51,789 nt of DNA. Source: Branchiostoma floridae (Eukaryota > Chordata > Leptocardii > Amphioxiformes > Branchiostomatidae). Shown piece after piece: positions 21,750 through 31,100 of the stretch (the first letter of the stretch is position 1; the number at the start of each line of letters is the position of its first letter). The notes under the pieces were generated by a model, which saw only the letters and a program-made list of their open reading frames with translations, was not told the DNA's origin and did not search any database. The stretch is from assembly GCF_000003815.2 (NCBI RefSeq), contig NC_049981.1, positions 33,703,069-33,754,857 of the forward strand, in the 5' to 3' direction. Both the position numbers and the translations under genes were made by a program.

Positions 21750-22135
21750 GCCGACTGGGACAAAATGATTCTAACACTTCCGAGCCTAATTCCAAACGTC
21801 ACGAGGCAGATTCCAACACTTCCGAGCCCAGTTCAAAACAGCGCGGCACATTCCAACACTTCCGAGCCCAGTTCCAATCGTGCCGCGGCAGGGTTTTCCA
21901 AGCGTGCCGCGGCAGGGTTTTCCAAGCGTGCCGCGGAGGATTCCAACACTTCCGAGCCCAGTTCCAATCGTGCCGCGGCAGATTCCAACACTTCCGAGCC
22001 CAGTTCTAATCGTGCCGAGGCAGGGTTTTCCAAGCGTGCCGCGGCAGATTCCAACACTTCTGAGCCCAGTTCCAAACGTGACGAGGCAGGGTTTTCCAAC
22101 CGTGCCGCGGCAGATTCCAACACTTCCGAGCCCAG
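21750..22135. repeat. Nested inverted minisatellite array, left copy
   Basis: Tandem variants of TTCCAACACTTCCGAGCCC joined to CGTGCCGCGGCAG blocks. Its outer end reads GCCGACTGGGACAAAATG, the reverse complement of the outer end at 24719. Long open frames here in several frames are translations of the repeat. Confidence 0.9.
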
Positions 22136-22161
22136 CTGTGGATATGCATCTGGGTTTCCCA

Positions 22162-22395
22162 TAGCCTGGTATCCAGACCGCCGTGCTATACTCGCTAATC
22201 ACTTCGGGCCGGCAACCGATTGGCCCCGCCGCCAAACACAGCACGCGGGCCCTGATTATCTCTCAGTTATCAGAAACTGGATGCCATTACCTCTGAGTGC
22301 AAATAGAGACTGGGGCTTGGACCTTCCCTGGCATAAGGATTATACATTACCGCGAAAGGGCTATAGTATAGAGCGAGGGACTGGTATCCAGGCTA
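22162..22395. mobile_element. TAGCCTGG-type MITE (234 bp)
   Basis: Inverted ends TAGCCTGGTATCCAG / CTGGTATCCAGGCTA. Flanks GGTTTCCCA and GGTTGCCCA are a 9-bp target duplication with one change. Nine-bp duplications suggest a Mutator-like source. Confidence 0.75.
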
Positions 22396-22446
22396 GGTTG
22401 CCCATCCATTGAAACAGATAACAGATTGCAGCACAATGTAGAGTTA

Positions 22447-23179
22447 GGCCCCGTTCATGATACAAAAAATGAAACGGTTCTATCGGTTACTATCGGTTAG
22501 GCCAGCTGAAACGGATAAGTTTTGTCATCATGGACGGTCCGAAACGGATCTGAAGCGATAGAAAACGGTTTGTTCGGAACCTCCTCGCGAGGTAGTATTG
22601 AAACGGTTTCTTCCTTATCCGGAATTGCGAATTTGTATCATGAACGCAAAAGCGGCGCGATCCGTTTTACATCCGGGCATGTGCGTTCATATTTGGTGGC
22701 GCCACGGTGCAAAAGTACAATTTCTAACCTGTCATTCGGGTGTTTCGGCCGCGTTTTCAATCGTACGATTCGTTTCTATAATCGGGCCGCCTCCTGGTCG
22801 ACTGAGGAGCTAGCATTCCTGATATCGTAAGGGGAATGTGTCAGGAGATCCAGTGGAAATGTCATAGCATGGCATATATTGGGACCACAATGTTTTCAGA
22901 GGCATTTCCAAGGTCATAACAGAACCCAGCTTCGAATTCAGTAAGACATTGGTTCAATTTCGATCAAAGACCAATAATCTGACACAGAAGTACAAGTTTG
23001 GACAAGATCACAACAACCTCAGGGGTCAGAGGTCGCGTTACCTTGCCTTTTCAAGGAACTGAAACGGTTTGCAAGTTTGCATCGTGAACGCAAAATGCAA
23101 ACCGTTTCCTGTCGTTTGCTGTCGGATTTCCAGGCCTAACCGATAGAACCGTTTCATTTTTTTTATCATGAACGGGGCC
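22447..23179. mobile_element. 733-bp Harbinger-like MITE, copy 1
   Basis: Inverted ends GGCCCCGTTCATGAT / ATCATGAACGGGGCC, flanked by a 3-bp target duplication TTA. TWA duplications are typical of PIF/Harbinger. AAACGGTTCTATCGGTTA and related blocks form long inverted subterminal repeats. No transposase is encoded; a 102-codon open frame inside is not credible. It sits at the centre of the large inverted-repeat region. Confidence 0.85.
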
Positions 23180-23828
23180 TTAGTCTGCCACACTTTCATA
23201 TGGTGATCGTATTGTGATATTGATATTTGCTTTTTTGTATACTTGATTTGATAAACAAAATCAGTTTTTTGTACTATGAGAAAGGGTAGAAACATCGCTA
23301 ATTCAATTTTTTCATATGATTTGATTTCAATGTTAAAATTCAAGTCCACTAAGATACAAAGGAAGTCATTGTTTTTGTAAGCTTGGTGTATTATAAGTAC
23401 AAATAAAAATTTGTGAGAGGAAAGAAGGGACTCAGGAGCTATCGTATGGCTGGGTACCAGGCTACTTTAAAAAAAAAATCTTGTCCTGAAATTTGTGTAC
23501 GTTAAATTGATAGAAAAAAGGGTACATTTGTATTTCTAGAGAGCTATGTTCTTCTTAGCATGTAGTGATAGATTGTCTTAATGAAAGCTTTGCTGAAACT
23601 TATCAGTGGTGCATGTGGCATAGAGACATAGTAATGACAGACACTGCAGCTTAATTTAAGTCTGCTTCATTTATTTAAATTTTTGACTGCAATAAAGAAA
23701 TATCCTTTATGTAACCTTATCACTAAAATGTAACCTGGCACAAAGCAAGTGGACAGAGCATCAGAGCAATGATTACAATACTTGAAGTTGGACTGTCAGT
23801 TGCTGTTGTTGTACATACAGAAGTATAA
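23180..23828. other. AT-rich intron, nothing recognised
   Basis: No domain, splice-competent exon or clear repeat was seen between the Harbinger MITE and nested repeat 2. Confidence 0.5.
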
Positions 23829-23997
23829 GTTTCAGACCATGGGAACATGCATGCCAGGATTTCCACGGTTCTGTTTAATCAAACTTTGCCAGATGCAATG
23901 ATCTGACAGTTTCATTATCATATATGCGCTAATTTCGGTAATGAAATGTATTTGTTTCTTGTTGGTTAGGTCCAGTTTAAAGTTTATATAGTTTAAT
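23829..23997. repeat. Nested inverted repeat 2, right copy
   Basis: Reverse complement of 19228-19392. Just beyond it (24001-24090) is a short SINE-like tail with the block AAAGTGCCTTTCCCAAGGGC. Confidence 0.9.
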
Positions 23998-24376
23998 GTC
24001 AGGAAAGCCGTCTAAAGTGCCTTTCCCAAGGGCACAAGATCGGTAACACAGCACGGTCCCACTGCGCTACGCGGTCCCACTGAACCCATCATAATGTGCT
24101 AAATTACAGCGGACAAGTATAACAATTTATTCTGTTTATAATTTCAAATATCCAAGGAGGTTTTATCGACAGGATTGATAAAAACACCTTGAATTAACAC
24201 AACACACAGGCTTCTAGACTAGTGCGTACAAAAAGAAATCGCCCGGGTACCGGTACAACTTGCAACTTCTTAGTACTGACGACAAAATAAAGCCGAGCTG
24301 TGACCCTTGACCCATAAGATAAGGGACCATCCACTATACAGTGAGCCGTGGTCTCGGGAGCCCAAAGCCCAGTTCA

Positions 24377-24719
24377 CCCTGCCTCGTCACGTTTGGAACT
24401 GGGCTCGGAAGTGTTGGAATCTGCCGCGGCACGCTTGGAAAACCCTGCCTCGTCACGTTTGGAACTGGGCTCGGAAGTGTTGGAATCGTGCCGCGGCACG
24501 CTTGGAAAACCCTGTCGCGGCACGATTGGAACTGGGCTCGCAAGTGTTGGAATCTGCCGCGGCACGCTTGGAAAACCCTGCCGCGGCACGATTGGAACTG
24601 GGCTCGCAAGTGTTGGAATCTGCCGCGCTGTTTGGAACTGGGCTCGGAAGTGTTGGAATCTGCCTCGTGACGTTTGGAATTAGGCTCGGAAGTGTTAGAA
24701 TCATTTTGTCCCAGTCGGC
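24377..24719. repeat. Nested inverted minisatellite array, right copy
   Basis: Same units as 21750-22135 in reverse orientation, with matching outer end. Unit order and number differ, so the two arrays have evolved since the inversion. Confidence 0.9.
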
Positions 24720-25097
24720 CACGGTAAGTTAGATTTGTAGGATAGCTTATAGATTTAGCCACAGTTTTTATGTTTTCTTTCATAGATGTAGCGTAATTTC
24801 AAATTGAGTGATGTAATCAGAGTCATCATCTGGCCGTACTTTGTTAAGCCTCTGTCTGGATCTTGTTTATAGTTATATCTACTCCTATGTTGACATCAAG
24901 TGAGTGAAATAATTAGTCAGAATCAGAATGTCTGCCTGTGATTTCGCAACAGAGGCAACCAGTATCAATGGCAAGTTCAGTATGATTCCTAACAGATAAC
25001 TGTTCTGCCTCGTAACGTTTGTATGAAATGTTCATTTGTTGGTTGACTTAGAAGTGAAAAGTAATGAGAAAACATCTTTGTAAGTTAAGTATGATAC

Positions 25098-25247
25098 CTT
25101 TTCGGGACCATCGTTGCCTGCATATGTCGTCCAACTAATGCCATCTAAACTGTACTGTAATTTGTAGGAGGTCACCCACTGGTCGTCACCATGGTGGCGA
25201 CCCTGAATGATGGTGCCTGTGACGCGATGTATTTCTCCTAAATCCAC
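25098..25247 (-). CDS. Exon 3: F5/8 type C domain, middle
   Basis: Acceptor CACTGACAG, donor AAG|GTATCA; 150 nt, phase 0-0. The peptide starts VDLGEIHRVTGTIIQGR and continues with WVTSYKLQYSLDGISW. These are the DLG-x-x-xxVTGxxTQG and SYxLxYSxDGxxW motifs of discoidin domains. It joins exon 2 after LQ and exon 4 before VF without frame change. Confidence 0.92.
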
Positions 25248-25549
25248 CTGTCAGTGAGTGCATACATGTTTATCGTTAAAGAATACAATGTGAAATGGAA
25301 GAAAGGCAGACCCAAATAAACCTTGATGACGTATACTGTTTGCTGAAACCCCATTGTGCAGAGTAAAGTATTCTCAGTGAAGCAAATATATTGAAGTCCG
25401 TATCAAACGCACCCCAGTGGTCATCAGCATAGGATAAAGGAAATATTACCTTCCAGCAACATGGACGACATCGCCACCGATGACAGAAAATAGCTATATT
25501 ACGGAGTGGCAGAACCTTGATTGTTTAATGTACCAAAATATATGCCTAC

Positions 25550-25716
25550 CTGCAACCATTCGCCGATAGTGTTAGTTAGAACTGACCAAGCGCCTACACC
25601 ATCGACTCCGTTTAGTCGTCCGCGGTAGGGCGCAAGATCAGTGCCCCAGTACGAAGATGCAGTGATGCTGTCATCAGGTATGGTACCAGATTCCATTCCA
25701 AGTGAAGCAGTGCAAT
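25550..25716 (-). CDS. Exon 2: F5/8 type C domain, first third
   Basis: Acceptor TTCGCCCTTCCAG, donor CAG|GTAGGC; enters in phase 1 and leaves in phase 0 (56 codons with the split one). The peptide begins DCTASLGMESGTIPDDSITA and includes SSYWGTDLAPYRGRLNG and GAWSV. This is the classic start of a discoidin (coagulation factor 5/8 type C) domain: first Cys of the disulfide pair, then the LGMESG-IPD-ITASS signature. Such domains bind glycans, phospholipids or matrix proteins. The exon lies inside the inverted-repeat cassette. Confidence 0.92.
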
Positions 25717-25999
25717 CTGGAAGGGCGAAAACTTGAAATTAGGTAATAACCAATGGTCAACAATTAAGGGAAAATGTTTTCAGTTTATCACCGTTTGGCT
25801 GATACGAGACGGAGGTTCACCAGGTTACAGGTGATTTGTAGTGAATCACCAAGTCCAGACGGTAGGATTTGTACCATCGCACACCGGTATAGGGGCATGC
25901 CTCTACTATTTTTCGAAAGGTGTGGTGGGTTCTTTAACTCGCGTGGGGTGTGTCTCTCCCCAAACACGGGACCTCCATTTTAACGTCATATACGAGGAA

Positions 26000-26145
26000 C
26001 GTCCATAGATGAACGTAGGTAGTCATTTTCACCTGAGTAACGTCGTGTAAAGTGCCTTTTCCATGGGCACAAGGTCGGTGACATGGCAGGTTTCGAACCC
26101 ACGACCTCTTTGGCCTGAGCCGACATTTGCTCGCGAGCAAATACA
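26000..26145 (-). mobile_element. SINE-like fragment with B box
   Basis: On the minus strand GGTCGTGGGTTCGAAACC is a good pol III B box. It is followed by a tail block shared with 24001-24050 (AAAGTGCCTTT and GGGCACAAG). The A box is not clear, so this is probably a fragment. Confidence 0.5.
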
Positions 26146-26276
26146 GCATATTTCAATACATCTACATCCCAGTGCAATAATGTACTGTTCCATATTAATA
26201 TAACTCCAAAACTGGATTCTTTAAAAATTTGCCTCCCCCATTCAAAAATGGACTCTTCCAGAATACCCCTATCTAT

Positions 26277-27137
26277 GTTAGTCCTAATTACGATATTTTG
26301 TTAGCGTGTTTCTTGGCAGCATCACGACAGTTCGCCCAGTTTACGATATTTCGGTAGCGTCTTTCGTGGCAGTATCACGACAGTTTGCCCAACTTACGAT
26401 ATTTCAGTAGCGTATACCTTAGCAGAATCACGACAGTTTGCCCAACTTACGATATTTCAGTAGCGTATACGTAGCAGCATCACGACAGTTTGTCCAGTTT
26501 ACGATACTTCAATAGGATGATTTATAGCCATTCTTTGTGGTGGTGGTGGTGATGGGGGAGTTATGGCTATTGACAGGATCGTCCTGTCAATCCTGTCAAC
26601 AGTAGAAAACTTTACACTGTTGACAGGACGATCCAGGACGATCCTGCCAACAGTGCAATTTTTTCCACTGTTAACAGGACGATCCTGTCAATAGTCTCAG
26701 GCTTCTTAGGGAGTGGCTATTTGCATTGTTGACATGATGATCATGTCAGCTGTGGGAAAATTTGCATTGTTGACAGATGATTGACAGGATCATGCTGTCA
26801 GCGCGATTTAAAAGAATTCATTATGAAAAGACACTTAATCTTTTGTCAAGACATTATTGTAGTCTTTGCAACAACAATAAATGCGGAGCTACAGGTGAAT
26901 AATTTTTTTCTGTAATATTAGTTCGGATTTAGAAAATCTGCCTGACATGTCTAACCACGTGTCACTGTGTTTATGATAATAAAGTTGATACGTTGTGCTG
27001 GGGAATTTGGTCGTTCCCATTGCCGGACGGGGGTGTGATGATACTTTGCACAAAAGGCTTCATTTAAATGGTCGTTCCCATTGTCCGGACAGGGGTGTGA
27101 CCGCTTTGCAACCAAGTGGGCCAGCTCACGCGCTACG
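26277..27137 (-). repeat. Right arm of 861-bp inverted repeat
   Basis: Mirror copy of 18239-19099. Coordinates of matched bases sum to 45376 at both ends, so no net indel separates the arms. Exons 2 to 4 of the minus gene lie between the arms; exon 1 and exons 5-17 lie outside. Confidence 0.95.
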
Positions 27138-27529
27138 ATAGACGTATCGTCTTATCATGCCTATCGTCTAAGCTTGCGATGTGGCGCTTACGATAGACGC
27201 TTATACGGCGCTATCATATACATATGTGGTAGGCGTCTTTTCGTTACTTTAACGCACGTTTTGTGATACGATATTCAGACATAGAATGTACATGCCAGAA
27301 CGATACCATTTAAAAACATCGTGTGAATTGCGATATCGTATACCTGATGACGATAGTTTAAGGTGCGTCTTATAACGATAACTTAGCAACGTGCGTATTG
27401 CTGAGTATATCGATATTTTTGGTTCGAGACGATATCGTAAACGTAAAATTACGTATATCGTAGACGTATTTACGCTAGTTTAAGGTACGTTTTTAGATAC
27501 GATATTTTGACACGGAAATGATGCCATAT
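27138..27529. other. CGATA-rich stretch between arm and satellite
   Basis: Unusually dense in CGATA/TATCG, with overlapping GATACGATAT-type words. No coding. Its left-side counterpart, if any, is in the 17287-18238 gap. Confidence 0.6.
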
Positions 27530-28165
27530 GGTGCGTGGTGCTATGTATGCACACGTTCCGCAGGACTGGTGCGTGGTGCTACGTATGAATACGTTCCGCA
27601 GGACTGGCGCGTGGTGCTACGTATGAACACGTTCCGCAGGACTGGCGCGTGGTGCTACGTATGAACACGTTCCGCAGGACTGGCGCGTGGTGCTAATACG
27701 TTCCGCAGGACTGGTGCGTGGTGCTACGTATGAATACGTTCCGCAGGACTGGCGCGTGGTGCTACGTGTGAACACGTTCCGCAGGACTGGTGCGTGGTGC
27801 TACGTATGAATACGTTCCGCAGGACTGGCGCGTGGTGCTACGTATGAATACGTTCCGCAGGACTGGCGCGTGGTGCTAATACGTTCCGCAGGACTGGTGC
27901 GTGGTGCTACGTATGAATACGTTCCGCAGGACTGGCGCGTGGTGCTACGTGTGAACACGTTCCGCAGGACTGGTGCGTGGTGCTACGTATGAATACGTTC
28001 CGCAGGACTGGCGCGTGGTGCTACGTATGAATACGTTCCGCAGGACTGGCGCGTGGTGCTACGTATGAATACGTTCCGCAGGACTGGCGCGTGGTGCTAC
28101 GTATGAATACGTTCCGCAGGACTGGCGCGTGGTGCTACGTATGAATACGTTACGCAGGATTACCT
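27530..28165. repeat. 38-bp satellite array 2 with a higher-order unit
   Basis: Same unit and same orientation as array 1. A 7-bp-deleted unit (GTGGTGCTAATACG) occurs at 27692 and 27875, 183 bp apart (4x38+31), showing a five-unit higher-order repeat. Confidence 0.95.
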
Positions 28166-28969
28166 GCTTTTGTGAGATATTTCTGCCAAGTCATTATAGA
28201 GACGAAAAGTCATATTGGCCTGTCTATAGCTAGGTCTATGGAATTAACGATAAGTAATGAAATTTGAATTATTAATTTGACAGAAGTCGCTTCTGACAAT
28301 GTCCGAAGGTCACTATTGATACCACATAATCATCACCATACAGGAGAACATAATATTAATGATGGCCGCTGATTAGTCGCCGTATCACACGCAACGCCTC
28401 GGTATTATTATCACAAATTGACTCTTTCGGGAAAGAAAAACAAAAACAAAACAAAAAAACATTTTTTACTGTTAAAAAAACAGTGGACCTCTAAATCATT
28501 GAAACATAAAAGTATCAAAATGATCACTCGGATTCGTCTCCTCGGCTGTTGGCCGGCCAAGTTTGTCACGGGTCCTCAGGCACAGGCCAACCCGATCTGA
28601 AAGTGCTTACCGGGCGGTATACTAGCTATCACTGGACATTTTGGCGCACTTTTTACCCTTGATTTCTTACTGGAATTCCCATGCATTAAGTATGTTTAAC
28701 TAAAATACAATAAAACGCAAAGCCTTAAAAACAGTCGTTTGTTATCGATGAATTCATTGCTCGCTCTCGTTGCCCCGCCCCAATGCCGCCGACCTCCGTC
28801 AGTGACTGGTTACGTACGCCGCACATCTCGGTTAGCCAGAGCCCGTCCTAGACTCCCTTGCAGTCTTCGGACGGGGCTGACTTTGCTGTGAAAGGGAGTT
28901 TGCCGTGATAGCGAGTTTCTACCCCTCCCTCCGTAAAAATGTGATGCATGTTTGTCTGTTTTATCTTAC
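28166..28969. other. Intron 1, nothing recognised
   Basis: No exon or clear repeat seen. The end near 28760-28860 is GC-richer and adjoins exon 1. Confidence 0.5.
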
Positions 28970-29042
28970 CTTGTCCGCGGCAGGCAGGGATGAGACAGGA
29001 ACACGCGATCACAGCGGCACAGAACAGACGCGAAACAGACAT
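28970..29042 (-). CDS. Exon 1: start codon and signal peptide
   Basis: ATG at 29042 opens 24 codons with a typical secretory signal: short basic start, then a hydrophobic core (FCAAVIACSCLIPAC), then CRGQ. The exon ends AAG|GTAAGA, a strong donor, in phase 1. Exon 2 restores frame with G+AT (Asp). This ATG was chosen because nothing in frame upstream looks coding and the next exon fits exactly. Upstream lies a minisatellite and CpG-containing DNA that probably form the promoter or 5'UTR. Confidence 0.85.
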
Positions 29043-29154
29043 GTTCCTTCGCTCCTTTCCTCAGCAGTAAGTCCAGTAGAAATCAGGAAAACTCCCCGAC
29101 CCCCAGGGGTCCCCCACCCCGTCCCTCCGAGCGGGGAGTCACCGCTCGTGTGTA

Positions 29155-29475
29155 GACTGCGCACTTGTTGAGTCCGTTTTTACCGACGATTTACACAGAA
29201 AAATTAGACAGAATTTAGAAATTAAAAAAAATGCGCTTCTGTCCGACTGCGCACTTGTTGAGTTTGGTTGTAGCGATACAATAAAAAGTTGCCAAACGGA
29301 ATTTGCAAATTACAAAAAAAAAAAGAAAAAGTCAGTTTCTGTCCGACTGCGCACTTGTTGAGTTCGGTTGTACTGGCGGTTCACACAGAGAAAAAAAATA
29401 CCGACTGACCGAAATTCAGAAATAATTAAAAAAAAGAGGAAAAGTCAGTTTCTGTCCGACTGCGCACTTGGTTTG
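29155..29475. repeat. Promoter-proximal minisatellite, 4 units of 90-113 bp
   Basis: GACTGCGCACTT recurs at 29155, 29245, 29345 and 29458. Between copies lies an A-rich stretch and an 'acacagaaaaa' block. The array begins about 110 bp upstream of the minus-strand start codon, where promoter or 5'UTR is expected. Each unit carries TGCGCA, half of an NRF1-type site. Confidence 0.8.
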
Positions 29476-30842
29476 GTTGCACCGACGGGGTTAGTAACAC
29501 AGAAAAATAGTCCGTTTGTAAGAAACAGGCGCGGATCGTCACCACTGCCACAGCTACATCTCCGGAACAGCTCAGGCGAACAGACTGTAAGACTTTGTCA
29601 TACCTTGATATGACATCATATGATATGATATGATTGATATAATTTAGAGGGTGAAACCATTGCAACATTAGGTACGAAACATTTCCATAAAACTGGTAAC
29701 ATTGCCACAACTCTAGGCTTTTCATCACAAAGTAGTCAAGTGTTGTAAATAAATCCTTGTGCGTCGCGCATTACTTACTGAATAAACCTCTTCCTTTCAT
29801 TTTAAAATCATTTTCACATCACCCCCCCCCCCCCCCCGTGCTGCAATAGTACAGTGGTCCAACTGTTGCTTATAGTCAACAGTTGGTAAACAAACGGACA
29901 AAAGGCGCTGTCGTTACCTAGCAACGAAATGTTTCTCCCTTCTCCGTCTCATTTTCCCTTTTTCTTCTTGCTGGAAACTTTTATGATAACAGCAATGAAC
30001 TGATTATCAAATTAATATTCACAACCTATCAATGTTTATCCATACTGTAGGCTAAAACTACCATCATCTTTTATAAATCTAACTCCGATGCACTCTAATA
30101 TAATCCATGTCGTGCGGCGGTAATAATGAGGGGATTACTCTAAGTGCTTTCTGCTAATTATCCTGAAGGACGATACATGTATGTACGCGGACGCCATTTT
30201 CAGGCGGGGTCCAAATTGCACTGTTATTTGCATGCTTGTAAACATCTATGTTCTGAATATTTTCTTTTTACGGCCGTGGACGGCGTCCCCAAGCCGCCTG
30301 TAGCTTCCACCAAGGATTTTTGTCGGTCAAGGTTGACGGATTGGTTAGTTTTGGATTAGTTTTAAAATTTTTCCGTCAGCTGCAGCAAATTTCCGTCATT
30401 GACGGAAAAACGGACGCTGGCTAGAGCCGTGCCTCCCTCTATCCCTCTCTCCATTCCTCCCTCTCCATCCCTCTCTCCACATTGTGATGTGTTGCCGCTA
30501 TAAAAAAAGCCAGTCATGATCATTAACGGATAATGAGAATGAAATATCTATTCTATTACTTTTACTACTACTATGATTATTACTAACGTCCTTGGCAAGA
30601 CCGACAGAACATGAATAACATCGCATCACGTGAGGACGACCAATCGCTGTTTACTTCATCAGCTCCCGCCATGGTGTGGTTGTCAAGGTAACGGTTGCTA
30701 CCCAAACCTGGGGATGAGGAACGCACGGACGACTCTACAGGTGGTTTGTTGGCTGCTTCATGAAATATTCACACCTGTATAATCCATGGTGGTCGGCGAC
30801 TTGATTGGTTCATTTGTTCGCCCAGCTGGTTCCCCTATTGTA
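29476..30842. other. Intergenic, no gene seen
   Basis: It holds a poly-C run (29823-29837), an X-box, a CCCTCT-rich stretch near 30430-30480 and an X-box-like GTTGTCAAGGTAAC near 30680. No coding. Confidence 0.5.
29913..29925. promoter_or_regulatory. Perfect RFX X-box
   Basis: GTTACCTAGCAAC fits GTNRCC-N-RGYAAC, the imperfect inverted repeat bound by RFX factors that drive ciliary genes. It lies 0.9 kb upstream of the minus-strand start codon. Function is inferred from the motif only. Confidence 0.4.
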
Positions 30843-30950
30843 GGTTGAAATGCAATCAACTTGTGTGACGAGGGATGTATAATCAACTTTGGCAGTGCTG
30901 AAATACCCACAAAACTTTCCTGCGGACAAAGTTCGGTCATTCCACTGTCA
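30843..30950 (+). repeat. Dispersed repeat copy 1, upstream of the retrotransposon
   Basis: Starts GGTTGAAATGCAATCAACTT and contains GGCAGTGCTGAAATACCC and CTGCGGACAAAGTTCGGTCA. A second copy in the same orientation lies at 34464-34591, so the pair brackets the retroelement. Confidence 0.8.
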
Positions 30951-31100
30951 CATGGGGAGGGGGAGGAAAGACGACACCTTCACGCGGTCCTCCCTGTCAG
31001 TACCAACTGGAGGTCCTCCCCGTCAGTACCAACGCAGTTGGGAAGCCAAGTCGTCAAGGATTGCGAATTGACAATCGCATTAAGAGGGAAACCTCTTAAA

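Larger units (their letters stand above)
254..29042 (-). other. Multidomain secreted/receptor-like gene, 17 exons, 3' incomplete
   Basis: Gene-level entry for the exons listed separately. Splicing the 17 exons gives 2721 nt, or 907 codons, with no stop. Approximate residue order: signal peptide 1-23, F5/8C 26-175, FTP (fucolectin) 179-329, LamG-like 330-536, FN3 537-627, Ca-binding EGF 628-668, second EGF 669-702, FN3 703-794, Thr/Ser/Pro stalk 795-907. All module borders are phase 1; the last exon ends in phase 0, so the chain continues past base 1. The architecture means an extracellular, probably carbohydrate- and matrix-binding protein. A transmembrane receptor is likely but unproven because the C-terminus is missing. 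No orthologue name can be given with confidence. Confidence 0.88.

Noticed and set aside
21765-22412. Long open frames over the GC-rich array (plus and minus strands), up to 215 codons
   Set aside because: Several frames are open at once and the peptides are repeats of the DNA unit (SNTSEPSS). No gene.
22522-22830. 102-codon open frame repeated at 38950-39258
   Set aside because: Lies inside the 733-bp MITE, has no domain, and is identical only because the MITE copies are.
24307-24783. Open frames over the mirrored array
   Set aside because: Same repeat read in reverse; not coding.
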